Positions 1 to 4,848 of a stretch of DNA of 6,052 bases are shown here, in pieces. A model generated the notes under the pieces. That model was not told the DNA's origin, made no database searches, and worked only from the letters and a program-made list of their open reading frames with translations. The position numbers were made by a program, and so were the translations under genes. This DNA is from Thermoplasmata archaeon. GTDB lineage: Archaea > Thermoplasmatota > Thermoplasmata > Lutacidiplasmatales > UBA184. The DNA is taken from NCBI GenBank assembly GCA_030040865.1, contig JASHSX010000126.1, positions 1 through 6,052 of the forward strand, in the 5' to 3' direction. Numbering within the stretch: position 1 is the first letter of the stretch; each line of letters opens with the position of its first letter.

Positions 1-9
1 GACTCCTCG

Positions 10-141
10 CTACGGGATCCCGGTCCCGATCCGACCGGTGATGCCGAGCCACATCACGAGGACCCCGACCGCGATCGCCACCGCGAACGTGGTGATCAGG
101 AACGCGAGGGGCACCGGCGGGAGCTTGGTCTCCTCGGCCAT
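10..141 (-). CDS. Small single-span membrane protein, 43 aa, unknown function
   Basis: This is a complete short frame with ATG at 141 and TAG at 12-10, giving 43 residues. The N-terminus is short and hydrophilic (MAEETKLPP). One long hydrophobic stretch follows at about residues 12-34 (LAFLITTFAVAIAVGVLVMW and on), and the tail is short and glycine-rich (ITGRIGTGIP). This is the profile of a one-helix membrane peptide; there is no cysteine or histidine to suggest a cofactor. A TATA-like AT-rich patch lies about 28 nt upstream of the ATG, consistent with a leaderless transcript. It sits 49 bp downstream of the FKBP gene on the same strand, so it could be co-transcribed or separate. I do not recognise the family. 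The continuous reading frame and the clean hydrophobic segment argue that it is real. A small subunit of a membrane complex is possible but unproven. Confidence 0.6.
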   Translation of the reverse strand: MAEETKLPPVPLAFLITTFAVAIAVGVLVMWLGITGRIGTGIP

Positions 142-163
142 CGGCCGAGCAGGTCGACCGGGG

Positions 164-174
164 TTCAAGTATCC
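164..174 (-). promoter_or_regulatory. Weak TATA-like element upstream of the 43-aa membrane peptide
   Basis: On the minus strand the sequence reads GGATACTTGAA, an AT-rich island in GC-rich surroundings. Its centre is about 28 nt from the ATG at 141. That is where an archaeal TATA box would sit if transcription began at or next to the start codon. The match to a TATA consensus is poor, so this is inferred from position and base composition only. Confidence 0.3.
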
Positions 175-190
175 GAGGTTCGTTCCCCGG

Positions 191-1096
191 TCATGCGTCC
201 GGGGCCGGAGGGGCGCTCTCCGGCGGCGCGCCCTTCTCGGCCGTAGAGCGGGCGTGCCCCTTTCCCGAGTGGGCCGCGTGCGACTTCGGCTTCTCGGGCT
301 TCTCCGAAGGTTCCGCGGCGGCGGACCCTTCGGCCCCTGCCGGCGCGCCGGCCGCCTCCGGCTTCTCGGCGGTGGGCGTCACGTACTCCTCCACGAGCCG
401 GATCGTGTGCGGTTTGAGGTACGAACGCAGCCGATCGATGACCCGCGGCTTGGCCGCCATCCAGCCGATGTCGAACTTCGAGCGATCGGGGACCTTGAGG
501 GTGAGCGCCTTCTCCCGGGACTCGATCTGGAACTCGTTCGCCCGCCCGTACTGCATCTCCACGATCGCGCGGGCCTGCTCGACCGGATCGGAGATCCTCT
601 CGGTCACGGTGAACTTGCCGCGGACCTTGCGGCCGGCGTAGGGCGGGTTGAAGTCGACGCGCACCCGGGCGGCGGTCAGCGTCACGACACGACCCCGTCG
701 ACCCTCGATCGTGAGGATCGTGCCCACATCGAGGTGGGCGTCCTCCCTGCGCATCTCGGGGAGCCGCTCGATCTGGTGCATCGAGAACAGCTCGATCAGG
801 TTCGGGTCCCGCTCGCCGAACGCCTCGGCCGGCGTGTACTCCCGCTCCACCGGATCGCCGACCTTGACCCCGACGAGCGAGGTTTCGATGGCGGCCGGAA
901 AGTACTCTCCGCCGATCTGGTGGGGGCGCGGGCCCCAGCTCCGGCCCTCGAGCTTGGGGACGTTGGCCTGCTGGGCGACCTCCTCGTGCGTGGTGTCCAC
1001 GAGATCGGTGCGACCCCCGGACTCCGCCCAGAGGTCGTAGTCCAGTCGGACGAGATCCCCGGACTGGACCGTCGCGGGAGCGCTCTCGGAGGGCAT
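191..1096 (-). CDS. Long-type FKBP peptidyl-prolyl cis-trans isomerase, 301 aa
   Basis: This is a predicted archaeal FKBP that isomerises prolyl peptide bonds and probably acts as a cytosolic folding chaperone; no signal peptide or membrane span is visible. ATG at 1096 is chosen because the FKBP core begins just after it (GDLVRLDYDL, residues 13-22). The core continues with YFPAAIETSLVGVKVGD (65-81) and YTPAEAFGERDPN (87-99), matching the usual FKBP blocks. An insert in the flap region follows (about 103-145), as in SlyD-like and archaeal FKBPs. VDFNPPYAGRKVRGKFTV (147-164) corresponds to the DxNHPLAG block that closes the core; here the His-Pro of that block is Pro-Pro. Residues about 170-240 form an additional C-terminal domain typical of the long archaeal type. 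From about 241 the chain becomes a low-complexity Ala/Pro/Glu/Lys tail carrying three histidines. A TATA-like element lies about 28 nt upstream of the start. The GT2 gene upstream ends 77 bp before this start. Confidence 0.9.
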   Translation of the reverse strand: MPSESAPATVQSGDLVRLDYDLWAESGGRTDLVDTTHEEVAQQANVPKLEGRSWGPRPHQIGGEYFPAAIETSLVGVKVGDPVEREYTPAEAFGERDPNLIELFSMHQIERLPEMRREDAHLDVGTILTIEGRRGRVVTLTAARVRVDFNPPYAGRKVRGKFTVTERISDPVEQARAIVEMQYGRANEFQIESREKALTLKVPDRSKFDIGWMAAKPRVIDRLRSYLKPHTIRLVEEYVTPTAEKPEAAGAPAGAEGSAAAEPSEKPEKPKSHAAHSGKGHARSTAEKGAPPESAPPAPDA

Positions 1097-1120
1097 GGCC
1101 CCGCCGAAACCGGGGGCGCC

Positions 1121-1133
1121 ATAAGGTTTTCTT
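1121..1133 (-). promoter_or_regulatory. TATA-like promoter element of the FKBP gene
   Basis: The minus strand reads AAGAAAACCTTAT, the only AT-rich stretch in the 77-bp gap between the GT2 stop and the FKBP start. The CCTTAT part is centred about 27-28 nt from the ATG at 1096, with purine-rich bases just upstream, as in an archaeal BRE plus TATA arrangement. There is no Shine-Dalgarno sequence between it and the ATG, so a leaderless or nearly leaderless mRNA is inferred. Confidence 0.45.
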
Positions 1134-1173
1134 GACGGAGGTCGCGGGACGGACCGATCGACCGCCCGTCGCG

Positions 1174-2022
1174 TCAGGCCGCGGGACCCGCACGGCCGGG
1201 CGGAGACGGCGACGCACTCTCGACGCGTCGCCAGCGCAGGATCCCCTCGACGGCGGCGGGCGGACGCATCAGCGCCTCCACGAGGCTCAACGGATGGACC
1301 CACCGGCGGCGTTCTCCCAAGCGCGCGGCGAGCCCGCCGTTCTTCGAGAGGGACATCGTCATCGCCACGAGGTATCGGTACCGCTTGCGGGCCCAACGCC
1401 CGTACCCCGCGGCCGACGCCGGGTCGTGGTAGACCCACGCCTCGGGTACGAACGCGCCGCGGAGGCCCGCCCGCACGGCCCGGGTCTCGAGGTCGTGGTC
1501 CTCGGCGTACGGGATGCGCGGATCGAACCCGAGCCGTCGGACGACGGCCGACGACCACGCCGTGTTCTGGAGCGGCAGGTAGGAGACCCGGCTCGGGACC
1601 AGCTGTTCGTAGATCGACCGCTCTAGGTTGACGGAATACCGCTCGAGCGCGTTCGCGGGAGGACGCGACGGCCGCGTCGGCCCGCCGGTGAACTCCGCCG
1701 TCCCGCGCTCGATCGGATCCACCAGCCGGCCCAGCCACGGGGGAGGGGCCACCTCGTCCGAGTCCAGGAACGCCGTGATCTCCTCGGCGACGAGCCCCTG
1801 GGCAGCGGCCCGGGCGTCCACGACCCCGCCCCGGTACCGTGCGATCGCGAGCGGGAGGCGCGGGAATCGCTGCTCGGCCGCCTCGAGCAGGGCGGGCGGG
1901 CTCTCGGTCGACGCCGCGACCAGCACCCGATCCGGACGCCGGAGCTGCGCCTCGATGGAAGCGAGCGCGTCGAGGAGTCTCGGGTCGTCCCGGACGGCAA
2001 TCTCCACGCACACGGTGGCCAT
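1174..2022 (-). CDS. Family 2 glycosyltransferase (GT-A fold), 282 aa
   Basis: This is a predicted inverting glycosyltransferase using a nucleotide-sugar donor. The N-terminus (VCVEIAVRDDPRLLDALASI, residues 4-23) resembles the GT2 opening strand and helix. FLDSDEVAPPPWL (85-97) carries the metal/nucleotide-binding DxD as Asp87-Ser88-Asp89. Gly113-Gly114 and QNTAWSS (152-158) match the acceptor-side blocks. YAEDHDLETRAVRAG (172-186) is the ED-x-D block holding the catalytic base. No transmembrane segment is apparent, so it probably works at the cytosolic face of the membrane on a lipid-linked or surface acceptor; the acceptor is unknown. The last 15 or so residues are a Ser/Pro/Ala tail. ATG 2022 is preceded at 8 nt by GGGAG, a plausible ribosome-binding site. 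The gene is divergent from the GT4 gene across 82 bp, which suggests a shared glycan pathway. Confidence 0.85.
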   Translation of the reverse strand: MATVCVEIAVRDDPRLLDALASIEAQLRRPDRVLVAASTESPPALLEAAEQRFPRLPLAIARYRGGVVDARAAAQGLVAEEITAFLDSDEVAPPPWLGRLVDPIERGTAEFTGGPTRPSRPPANALERYSVNLERSIYEQLVPSRVSYLPLQNTAWSSAVVRRLGFDPRIPYAEDHDLETRAVRAGLRGAFVPEAWVYHDPASAAGYGRWARKRYRYLVAMTMSLSKNGGLAARLGERRRWVHPLSLVEALMRPPAAVEGILRWRRVESASPSPPGRAGPAA

Positions 2023-2023
2023 C

Positions 2024-2047
2024 GGCTCGGCTCCCGGGAGCCCGGCC
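2024..2047. repeat. GC-rich dyad in the GT2/GT4 divergent intergenic region
   Basis: GGCTCCCGGGAGCC at 2029-2042 is a perfect 14-bp palindrome. It is flanked, after two unpaired bases on each side, by a further GGC/GCC pair, giving 20 of 24 symmetric positions over 2024-2047. It lies between two divergent starts (2022 and 2105) and overlaps the GGGAG ahead of GT2. It could be an operator for a dimeric regulator or a structured element in the GT2 leader. In GC-rich DNA part of this symmetry may be chance. Confidence 0.4.
2031..2035 (-). promoter_or_regulatory. Putative Shine-Dalgarno of the GT2 gene
   Basis: GGGAG on the minus strand ends 8 nt before the ATG at 2022, a good spacing for an archaeal ribosome-binding site. 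It is embedded in the GC-rich palindrome described at 2024-2047, so it could be base-paired in the mRNA. Confidence 0.35.
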
Positions 2048-2075
2048 CCCGGACGGCCGGGTCACGGCGTGCATC

Positions 2076-2083
2076 CCTTAAGG
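2076..2083. promoter_or_regulatory. Palindromic TATA-like element CCTTAAGG between GT2 and GT4
   Basis: CCTTAAGG is the most AT-rich point of the divergent gap and is symmetric. Its centre lies 25-26 nt upstream of the GTG start of GT4 at 2105, which fits leaderless initiation on the plus strand. Reading leftward, it would place a minus-strand start near 2053, leaving a leader of about 30 nt that contains the GGGAG of GT2. Use in both directions is inferred. Confidence 0.4.
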
Positions 2084-2104
2084 ACTGAGACGGCTCCCCA
2101 CCGC

Positions 2105-3157
2105 GTGCGGATTCTCCTCATCGGAGGAGGGGTCCAACCGATCCCGCCGACGGGGTACGGCGCCATCGAACGGATCCTGGCGGAGTTCGAGGGGGCCCTG
2201 CGGGCCGCCGGCCACGACCCTGTCATCGTGAACCGCGTCCGGCACGGCCGCATGCGCGACGAGTACCCGTTCGCGCGCGAGCTCCCGAAGCTCCTGGCGG
2301 CGGAGCGGTTCGACGTGCTGCACGCGAACACGCCCGTCGTCGCGAACCGGCTCGCCGGTCGGCACCTTCCGTTCGTCTACACGTCGCACTCGCGCCACTG
2401 GTACTATCGGGAGCGACTCTCGCACCGCTGGGGCTACTACTTGGAACGACGAGCGGTCCGCCGCGCGACGGAGGTGGTCGCGCTCTCCCCCGGGCTGGCG
2501 CGGACGATGAGCTCCGTCGTGCGGCCCCCGCTCCCGTCGATCACCGTCATCCCGTTCGGCGTCGACCCGGTCCGGTTCCGACCGGCGTGGGAACGTCGCA
2601 CCGGACGCTTCGCGCTCGGGGTCGGCGTGGTCGCGTCGTTCAAGCGCTGGGCATGGGCGGCGCGCGCCCTCCGCGGCACCGGGCTGACGCTGCGGATCGC
2701 CGGTCCGATCGTCTCGCCGTCGTACGCGGACGAAGTGCGTCGGGCCGGCGGGCCGGTCGAACTGCTCGGCGAGGTGCCGGAGGACGCTCTCGAACGACTG
2801 TTCGCCGAGAGCGACGTCCTCGTGCATCCGAGCTCCGTCGAGATCCTCTCCGCCGCGGTCCTGGAGGGGCTCGCCGCCGGCCTTCCGGTGCTCGGGGGCC
2901 CGACCCTCGAGGGGTGCGTACGGGACGGCGCCACCGGGTCGATCGTCCCGGACCGGGACCCCGTCGCGTTCGTCGAGCAGCTCCACGCCCGGGCGCAGGA
3001 GCTCGCGACCGACGCCCCACGGCGCCGCTCCATGGGAGACGCCGCCCGGGCCGACGCGGAGGAGCGGTTCGCCTGGCCTCAGGTCGTCGCGGCCCACCTG
3101 CCGATTTACTCCCGGGTCGCCGCGCGTGCGACGCCCGCGGCCGGGGCGACGGCCTGA
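2105..3157 (+). CDS. Family 4 glycosyltransferase (GT-B fold), 350 aa
   Basis: This is a predicted retaining glycosyltransferase with two Rossmann-like domains. The start is GTG at 2105, because the first beta strand and donor-side loop follow at once (VRILLIGGG, then IPPTGYGAIER at residues 13-23, a common GT4 opening). An in-frame GTG at 2069 would add 12 residues with no family character. TSHSRHW (93-99) closes part of the N-terminal domain. The C-terminal domain opens near ASFKRWAWAARAL, with Lys180 at the usual donor-phosphate position. LRIAGP follows, and then VEILSAAVLEGLAAGLPVLG, the E-x7-E motif with Glu246 and Glu254. No membrane segment is seen. Length is normal to slightly short for GT4. 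It ends 2 bp from the convergent epimerase gene and starts divergently from GT2. Likely role: building a surface glycan or glycolipid; donor and acceptor cannot be told from sequence. Confidence 0.88.
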   Translation: MRILLIGGGVQPIPPTGYGAIERILAEFEGALRAAGHDPVIVNRVRHGRMRDEYPFARELPKLLAAERFDVLHANTPVVANRLAGRHLPFVYTSHSRHWYYRERLSHRWGYYLERRAVRRATEVVALSPGLARTMSSVVRPPLPSITVIPFGVDPVRFRPAWERRTGRFALGVGVVASFKRWAWAARALRGTGLTLRIAGPIVSPSYADEVRRAGGPVELLGEVPEDALERLFAESDVLVHPSSVEILSAAVLEGLAAGLPVLGGPTLEGCVRDGATGSIVPDRDPVAFVEQLHARAQELATDAPRRRSMGDAARADAEERFAWPQVVAAHLPIYSRVAARATPAAGATA

Positions 3158-3164
3158 CGTCAGG
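3153..3164. repeat. 12-bp palindrome holding both convergent stop codons
   Basis: CCTGACGTCAGG reads the same on both strands. It contains the TGA of GT4 (3155-3157) and, on the minus strand, the TGA of the epimerase (3162-3160), separated by CG. The inner eight bases are symmetric simply because two TGA stops meet over CG, so only the outer two pairs are extra. It has no loop and no T-run, so it is not a convincing terminator. Confidence 0.5.
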
Positions 3165-4128
3165 GCGGAGCCCGGCGCGCCGCGACCATCTCGGTGATCG
3201 TCCGGTCGACGGCGTCGGCGCTCGTGCCGGACGGAGACCAGCCCAGCCGCACGATCCGATCGATCGCGAGGAGCTGCTGGGGCACGTCGCCGGTCCAGCC
3301 GGTCTCTCCGCCGGTGTACTCGATCCGGGCGCGGCCGCCGTGCGCCCGGACGACCTTCTCCGCGATCTCGCGGACCGAGGTCCGGTCCCGGGTGCCGAGG
3401 TTGAACACGTTCACCGGCTCGATCGCCCGTTCGCGGGCGAGCAGCATCCCGGCCACGCAATCCTCGGTACGCAGGTAGCTCTTCGCCTGTTTCCCGTCCC
3501 CGAGTACTTCGAGGCGCGCCGGATCCCGACGCAGCTTCTCGAAGAAGTCCACGAGGACCCCGTGGGTCATCCCCGGTCCGATGATGTTGGCGAACCGGAA
3601 GATGTGCGCGGAGATCCCGTACGAGTGGGCGTACGCCGACACCAGCCCCTCGGCGGCGAGCTTGTGCCCCCCGTAGAGCGACTCCGGGAGCAGCGGGCCG
3701 TACTCCTCCGGCGTGGGGAACACGGTCGGGCGCCCGTACACGGTGCTCGAGGAGGTGTACAGGACGCGCGGGACATCGTGCCGGCGCGCCGCCTCGAGCA
3801 CGTTCGCCGTCGCGATCGTTCCGTTCTCGAGGTCGATCCGGGGGTCCTGGGTTCCGAGACGCACGTCCGCGATCGCTCCCAGGTGCCAGACCTCCGACGC
3901 TCCGCGGAAGTCGTCCGCGTAGGAGTCCGGGGATCGCAGGTCGGCCTCGGTCAGCGTGAGACCGGGCGCTGTACCCTGGCCCGGAAGGTGCGTGCGGCTC
4001 CCGCCGCTCAAGTTGTCGATGACGCGAACGGTCGCGCCCCGCTCCAGCAGCGCACGGACGAGCGTGCTGCCGATCGCTCCCGCACCGCCGGTCACCACGC
4101 TCGGGCCCGCCGGGCGGGAAGGGGGCAT
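3160..4128 (-). CDS. NAD-dependent sugar-nucleotide epimerase/dehydratase, 322 aa
   Basis: This is an extended short-chain dehydrogenase of the UDP-glucose 4-epimerase/NDP-sugar dehydratase type. It would supply a nucleotide sugar for the neighbouring glycosyltransferases. The ATG at 4128 puts the dinucleotide-binding motif TGGAGAIG at residues 13-20 (GxxGxxG at 14, 17 and 20), followed by the acidic ribose-binding residue Asp38 (VIDNLSGG), which points to NAD. HLGAIADV (82-89) matches the HLAA block. TSSSTVYG (125-132) holds the catalytic Ser/Thr region, and YGGHK gives the Tyr152/Lys156 pair. WTGDVPQQLLAIDRIVRLGW near the C-terminus is the usual substrate-side block of GalE-like archaeal enzymes. 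Length is typical. No Shine-Dalgarno precedes the ATG, while a TATA box lies about 32 nt upstream. The exact reaction (4-epimerisation versus another change) cannot be decided here, so no symbol is given. Confidence 0.9.
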   Translation of the reverse strand: MPPSRPAGPSVVTGGAGAIGSTLVRALLERGATVRVIDNLSGGSRTHLPGQGTAPGLTLTEADLRSPDSYADDFRGASEVWHLGAIADVRLGTQDPRIDLENGTIATANVLEAARRHDVPRVLYTSSSTVYGRPTVFPTPEEYGPLLPESLYGGHKLAAEGLVSAYAHSYGISAHIFRFANIIGPGMTHGVLVDFFEKLRRDPARLEVLGDGKQAKSYLRTEDCVAGMLLARERAIEPVNVFNLGTRDRTSVREIAEKVVRAHGGRARIEYTGGETGWTGDVPQQLLAIDRIVRLGWSPSGTSADAVDRTITEMVAARRAPP

Positions 4129-4155
4129 GTTCGGAGCGCCACGAGTTGGGGAAGC

Positions 4156-4164
4156 ATATATAAA
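4156..4164. promoter_or_regulatory. Archaeal TATA box, probably bidirectional
   Basis: ATATATAAA is the strongest AT-rich signal of the window and has a palindromic TATATA core. On the minus strand (GTTTATATATGC) it lies about 32 nt upstream of the epimerase ATG at 4128, predicting a very short leader. On the plus strand it has purine-rich bases in front (GAAGC) and predicts a start near 4185-4188, leaving about 30 nt of leader before ATG 4216. One box serving both directions is inferred from its symmetry and from the absence of another good box; a weaker CCTAAAC at 4175-4181 is the only rival for the plus strand. Confidence 0.7.
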
Positions 4165-4190
4165 CGAAGGCCCGCCTAAACTCGATACCC

Positions 4191-4211
4191 ACTCCTCGTG
4201 AGCGGGGGAGT
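4191..4211 (+). other. Potential leader hairpin covering the Shine-Dalgarno of the 74-aa gene
   Basis: ACTCCTC (4191-4197) can pair with GGGGAGT (4205-4211) as a 7-bp stem including one G-U pair. This leaves a 7-nt loop GTGAGCG that contains an alternative GTG codon at 4198. The stem would bury the ribosome-binding GGAG at 4207-4210 just ahead of ATG 4216. Found by eye; no folding energy was computed. Confidence 0.4.
4204..4210 (+). promoter_or_regulatory. Shine-Dalgarno deciding the start of the 74-aa gene
   Basis: GGGGGAG ends 5 nt before ATG 4216, a strong match to the archaeal ribosome-binding consensus. It favours ATG 4216 over the in-frame GTG at 4198, which has no such sequence and would start only about 10 nt from the predicted transcript end. 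Confidence 0.6.
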
Positions 4212-4215
4212 CGTC

Positions 4216-4440
4216 ATGCGCACCTATGTTCGGATGACCTTCCACTCCGAGGGAGCGAACCCGCTCAAAGTGCTCGAGGTGATGCGCCATCTGGGGTTCG
4301 AGGAGTCGATGGGCATGCACGACTTCGTCTACAAGTGGAAGGACAAGGCGAACCTCGACGACGTGATCAAGCTGATGACCGAGATGCACGAGCGATTGAA
4401 GGGACTCGACGTCAACTACGAGATCACGACGATCTCCTGA
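4216..4440 (+). CDS. Conserved-looking small protein, 74 aa, unknown function
   Basis: I do not recognise this family. ATG 4216 is chosen for the GGGGGAG 5 nt upstream; GTG 4198 would add six residues. Secondary structure read by eye is strand-helix-strand-helix-strand: TYVRMTFHS (3-11), NPLKVLEVMRHLGF (15-28), ESMGMHDFVYKW (30-41), LDDVIKLMTEMHERLKGL (47-64), VNYEITTI (66-73). This resembles a minimal ferredoxin-like or ACT-like small fold. It has seven methionines in 74 residues and four histidines (10, 25, 35, 58), but no cysteine and no membrane segment. The composition is globular and clearly coding, unlike the Arg/Pro-rich shadow frames. It is first in a tight run with a winged-helix-like gene (22 bp gap) and an acetyltransferase gene, so a ligand-sensing or partner subunit role is conceivable; this is inference only. 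Confidence 0.8.
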   Translation: MRTYVRMTFHSEGANPLKVLEVMRHLGFEESMGMHDFVYKWKDKANLDDVIKLMTEMHERLKGLDVNYEITTIS

Positions 4441-4462
4441 GGTTCCTCCCGAGCCCCACCGT

Positions 4463-4840
4463 ATGTCCAACGACGAACTGGACCGTCTCGAACGGATGCT
4501 GCTGCTCCACCTTCTGGAGCATCGCGGCCAGCAGATCCGATTCGAGGCATCACAGTGGACCACCGAGTTCGGCGTGGTGCGCAAGTTCGCGAACGAGGAC
4601 CAGGCGGAGCTCAAACAGGCGCTCCGTCAGCTCGAGATGTCCCGGATGATCTACCGGCGGACCCAGTACGTCATCGGCTACTCCGAGCCGAAGCACGTCT
4701 TCTCGCTCACCCCGAGCGGCCACCGCAAGGCGCTCGAGGTCCAACAGGCCGAGGACGACGACCGGCCGACTCCGGCGTCGAACGACGACGGACCGCCCCG
4801 GCGCAGCTCACCGGGCCGCCGCGGCGCCTCCGAGGCGTAG
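4463..4840 (+). CDS. Winged-helix-like DNA-binding protein with disordered tail, 125 aa
   Basis: Probably a small transcription regulator. Residues 4-20 (DELDRLERMLLLHLLEH) form a first helix. Residues 45-60 (EDQAELKQALRQLEMS) look like a recognition helix of a winged helix-turn-helix, followed by MIYRRTQYVIGY and KHVFSLTPSGHRKALEV (77-93). The LTPSG turn is a common signature of MarR/PadR-like winged-helix domains, where it leads into the last helix. From about 95 to 125 the chain is a charged, Asp-then-Arg/Pro/Ser-rich tail that looks disordered. There is no cysteine or evident ligand pocket. ATG 4463 starts 22 bp after the preceding stop with no clear Shine-Dalgarno, so translation may be coupled to the 74-aa gene. 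The acetyltransferase gene follows 8 bp downstream. It may regulate its own operon through the promoter near 4160. The fold call is moderate; no named family is claimed. Confidence 0.75.
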   Translation: MSNDELDRLERMLLLHLLEHRGQQIRFEASQWTTEFGVVRKFANEDQAELKQALRQLEMSRMIYRRTQYVIGYSEPKHVFSLTPSGHRKALEVQQAEDDDRPTPASNDDGPPRRSSPGRRGASEA

Positions 4841-4848
4841 CCGGTCCG

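Noticed and set aside
150..190. GGGGTTCAAGT at 159-170, resembling a tRNA T-loop
   Set aside because: The flanking bases do not form a 5-bp T stem, and no acceptor, D or anticodon arm can be placed around it.
38..1135. Plus-strand open frame of 365 codons opposite the FKBP gene
   Set aside because: Antisense reading of FKBP with Arg/Leu/Gly-rich composition; no start signal or family match.
191..2074. A single 627-codon minus-strand open frame joining the FKBP region to sequence antisense-free across GT2
   Set aside because: Only its last 301 codons are FKBP. The rest is an Arg/Pro/Ala-rich out-of-frame reading of the GT2 gene caused by high GC and scarce stops; it is not a fusion.
2069..2104. 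Alternative GTG 2069 as the GT4 start
   Set aside because: It would add 12 residues before the first conserved strand and would place the TATA-like CCTTAAGG inside the coding region.
3250..3270. CGATCCGATCGATCGCGA cluster of short palindromes inside the epimerase gene
   Set aside because: It lies within conserved coding sequence, and GATC/CGATCG words are common across this GC-rich window.
2587..4179. Plus-strand open frame of 530 codons antisense to the epimerase
   Set aside because: Low-complexity Arg/Ala/Gly composition and no recognisable domain; a GC-rich shadow.
2078..4192. Long minus-strand open frame of 704 codons through the GT4 and epimerase regions
   Set aside because: The translation is Arg/Gly/Asp-rich with no family blocks, while the real genes in other frames carry full motifs.
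4198..4215. GTG 4198 as the start of the small protein
   Set aside because: It has no Shine-Dalgarno in front, whereas ATG 4216 has GGGGGAG at 5 nt; the six extra residues add nothing recognisable.
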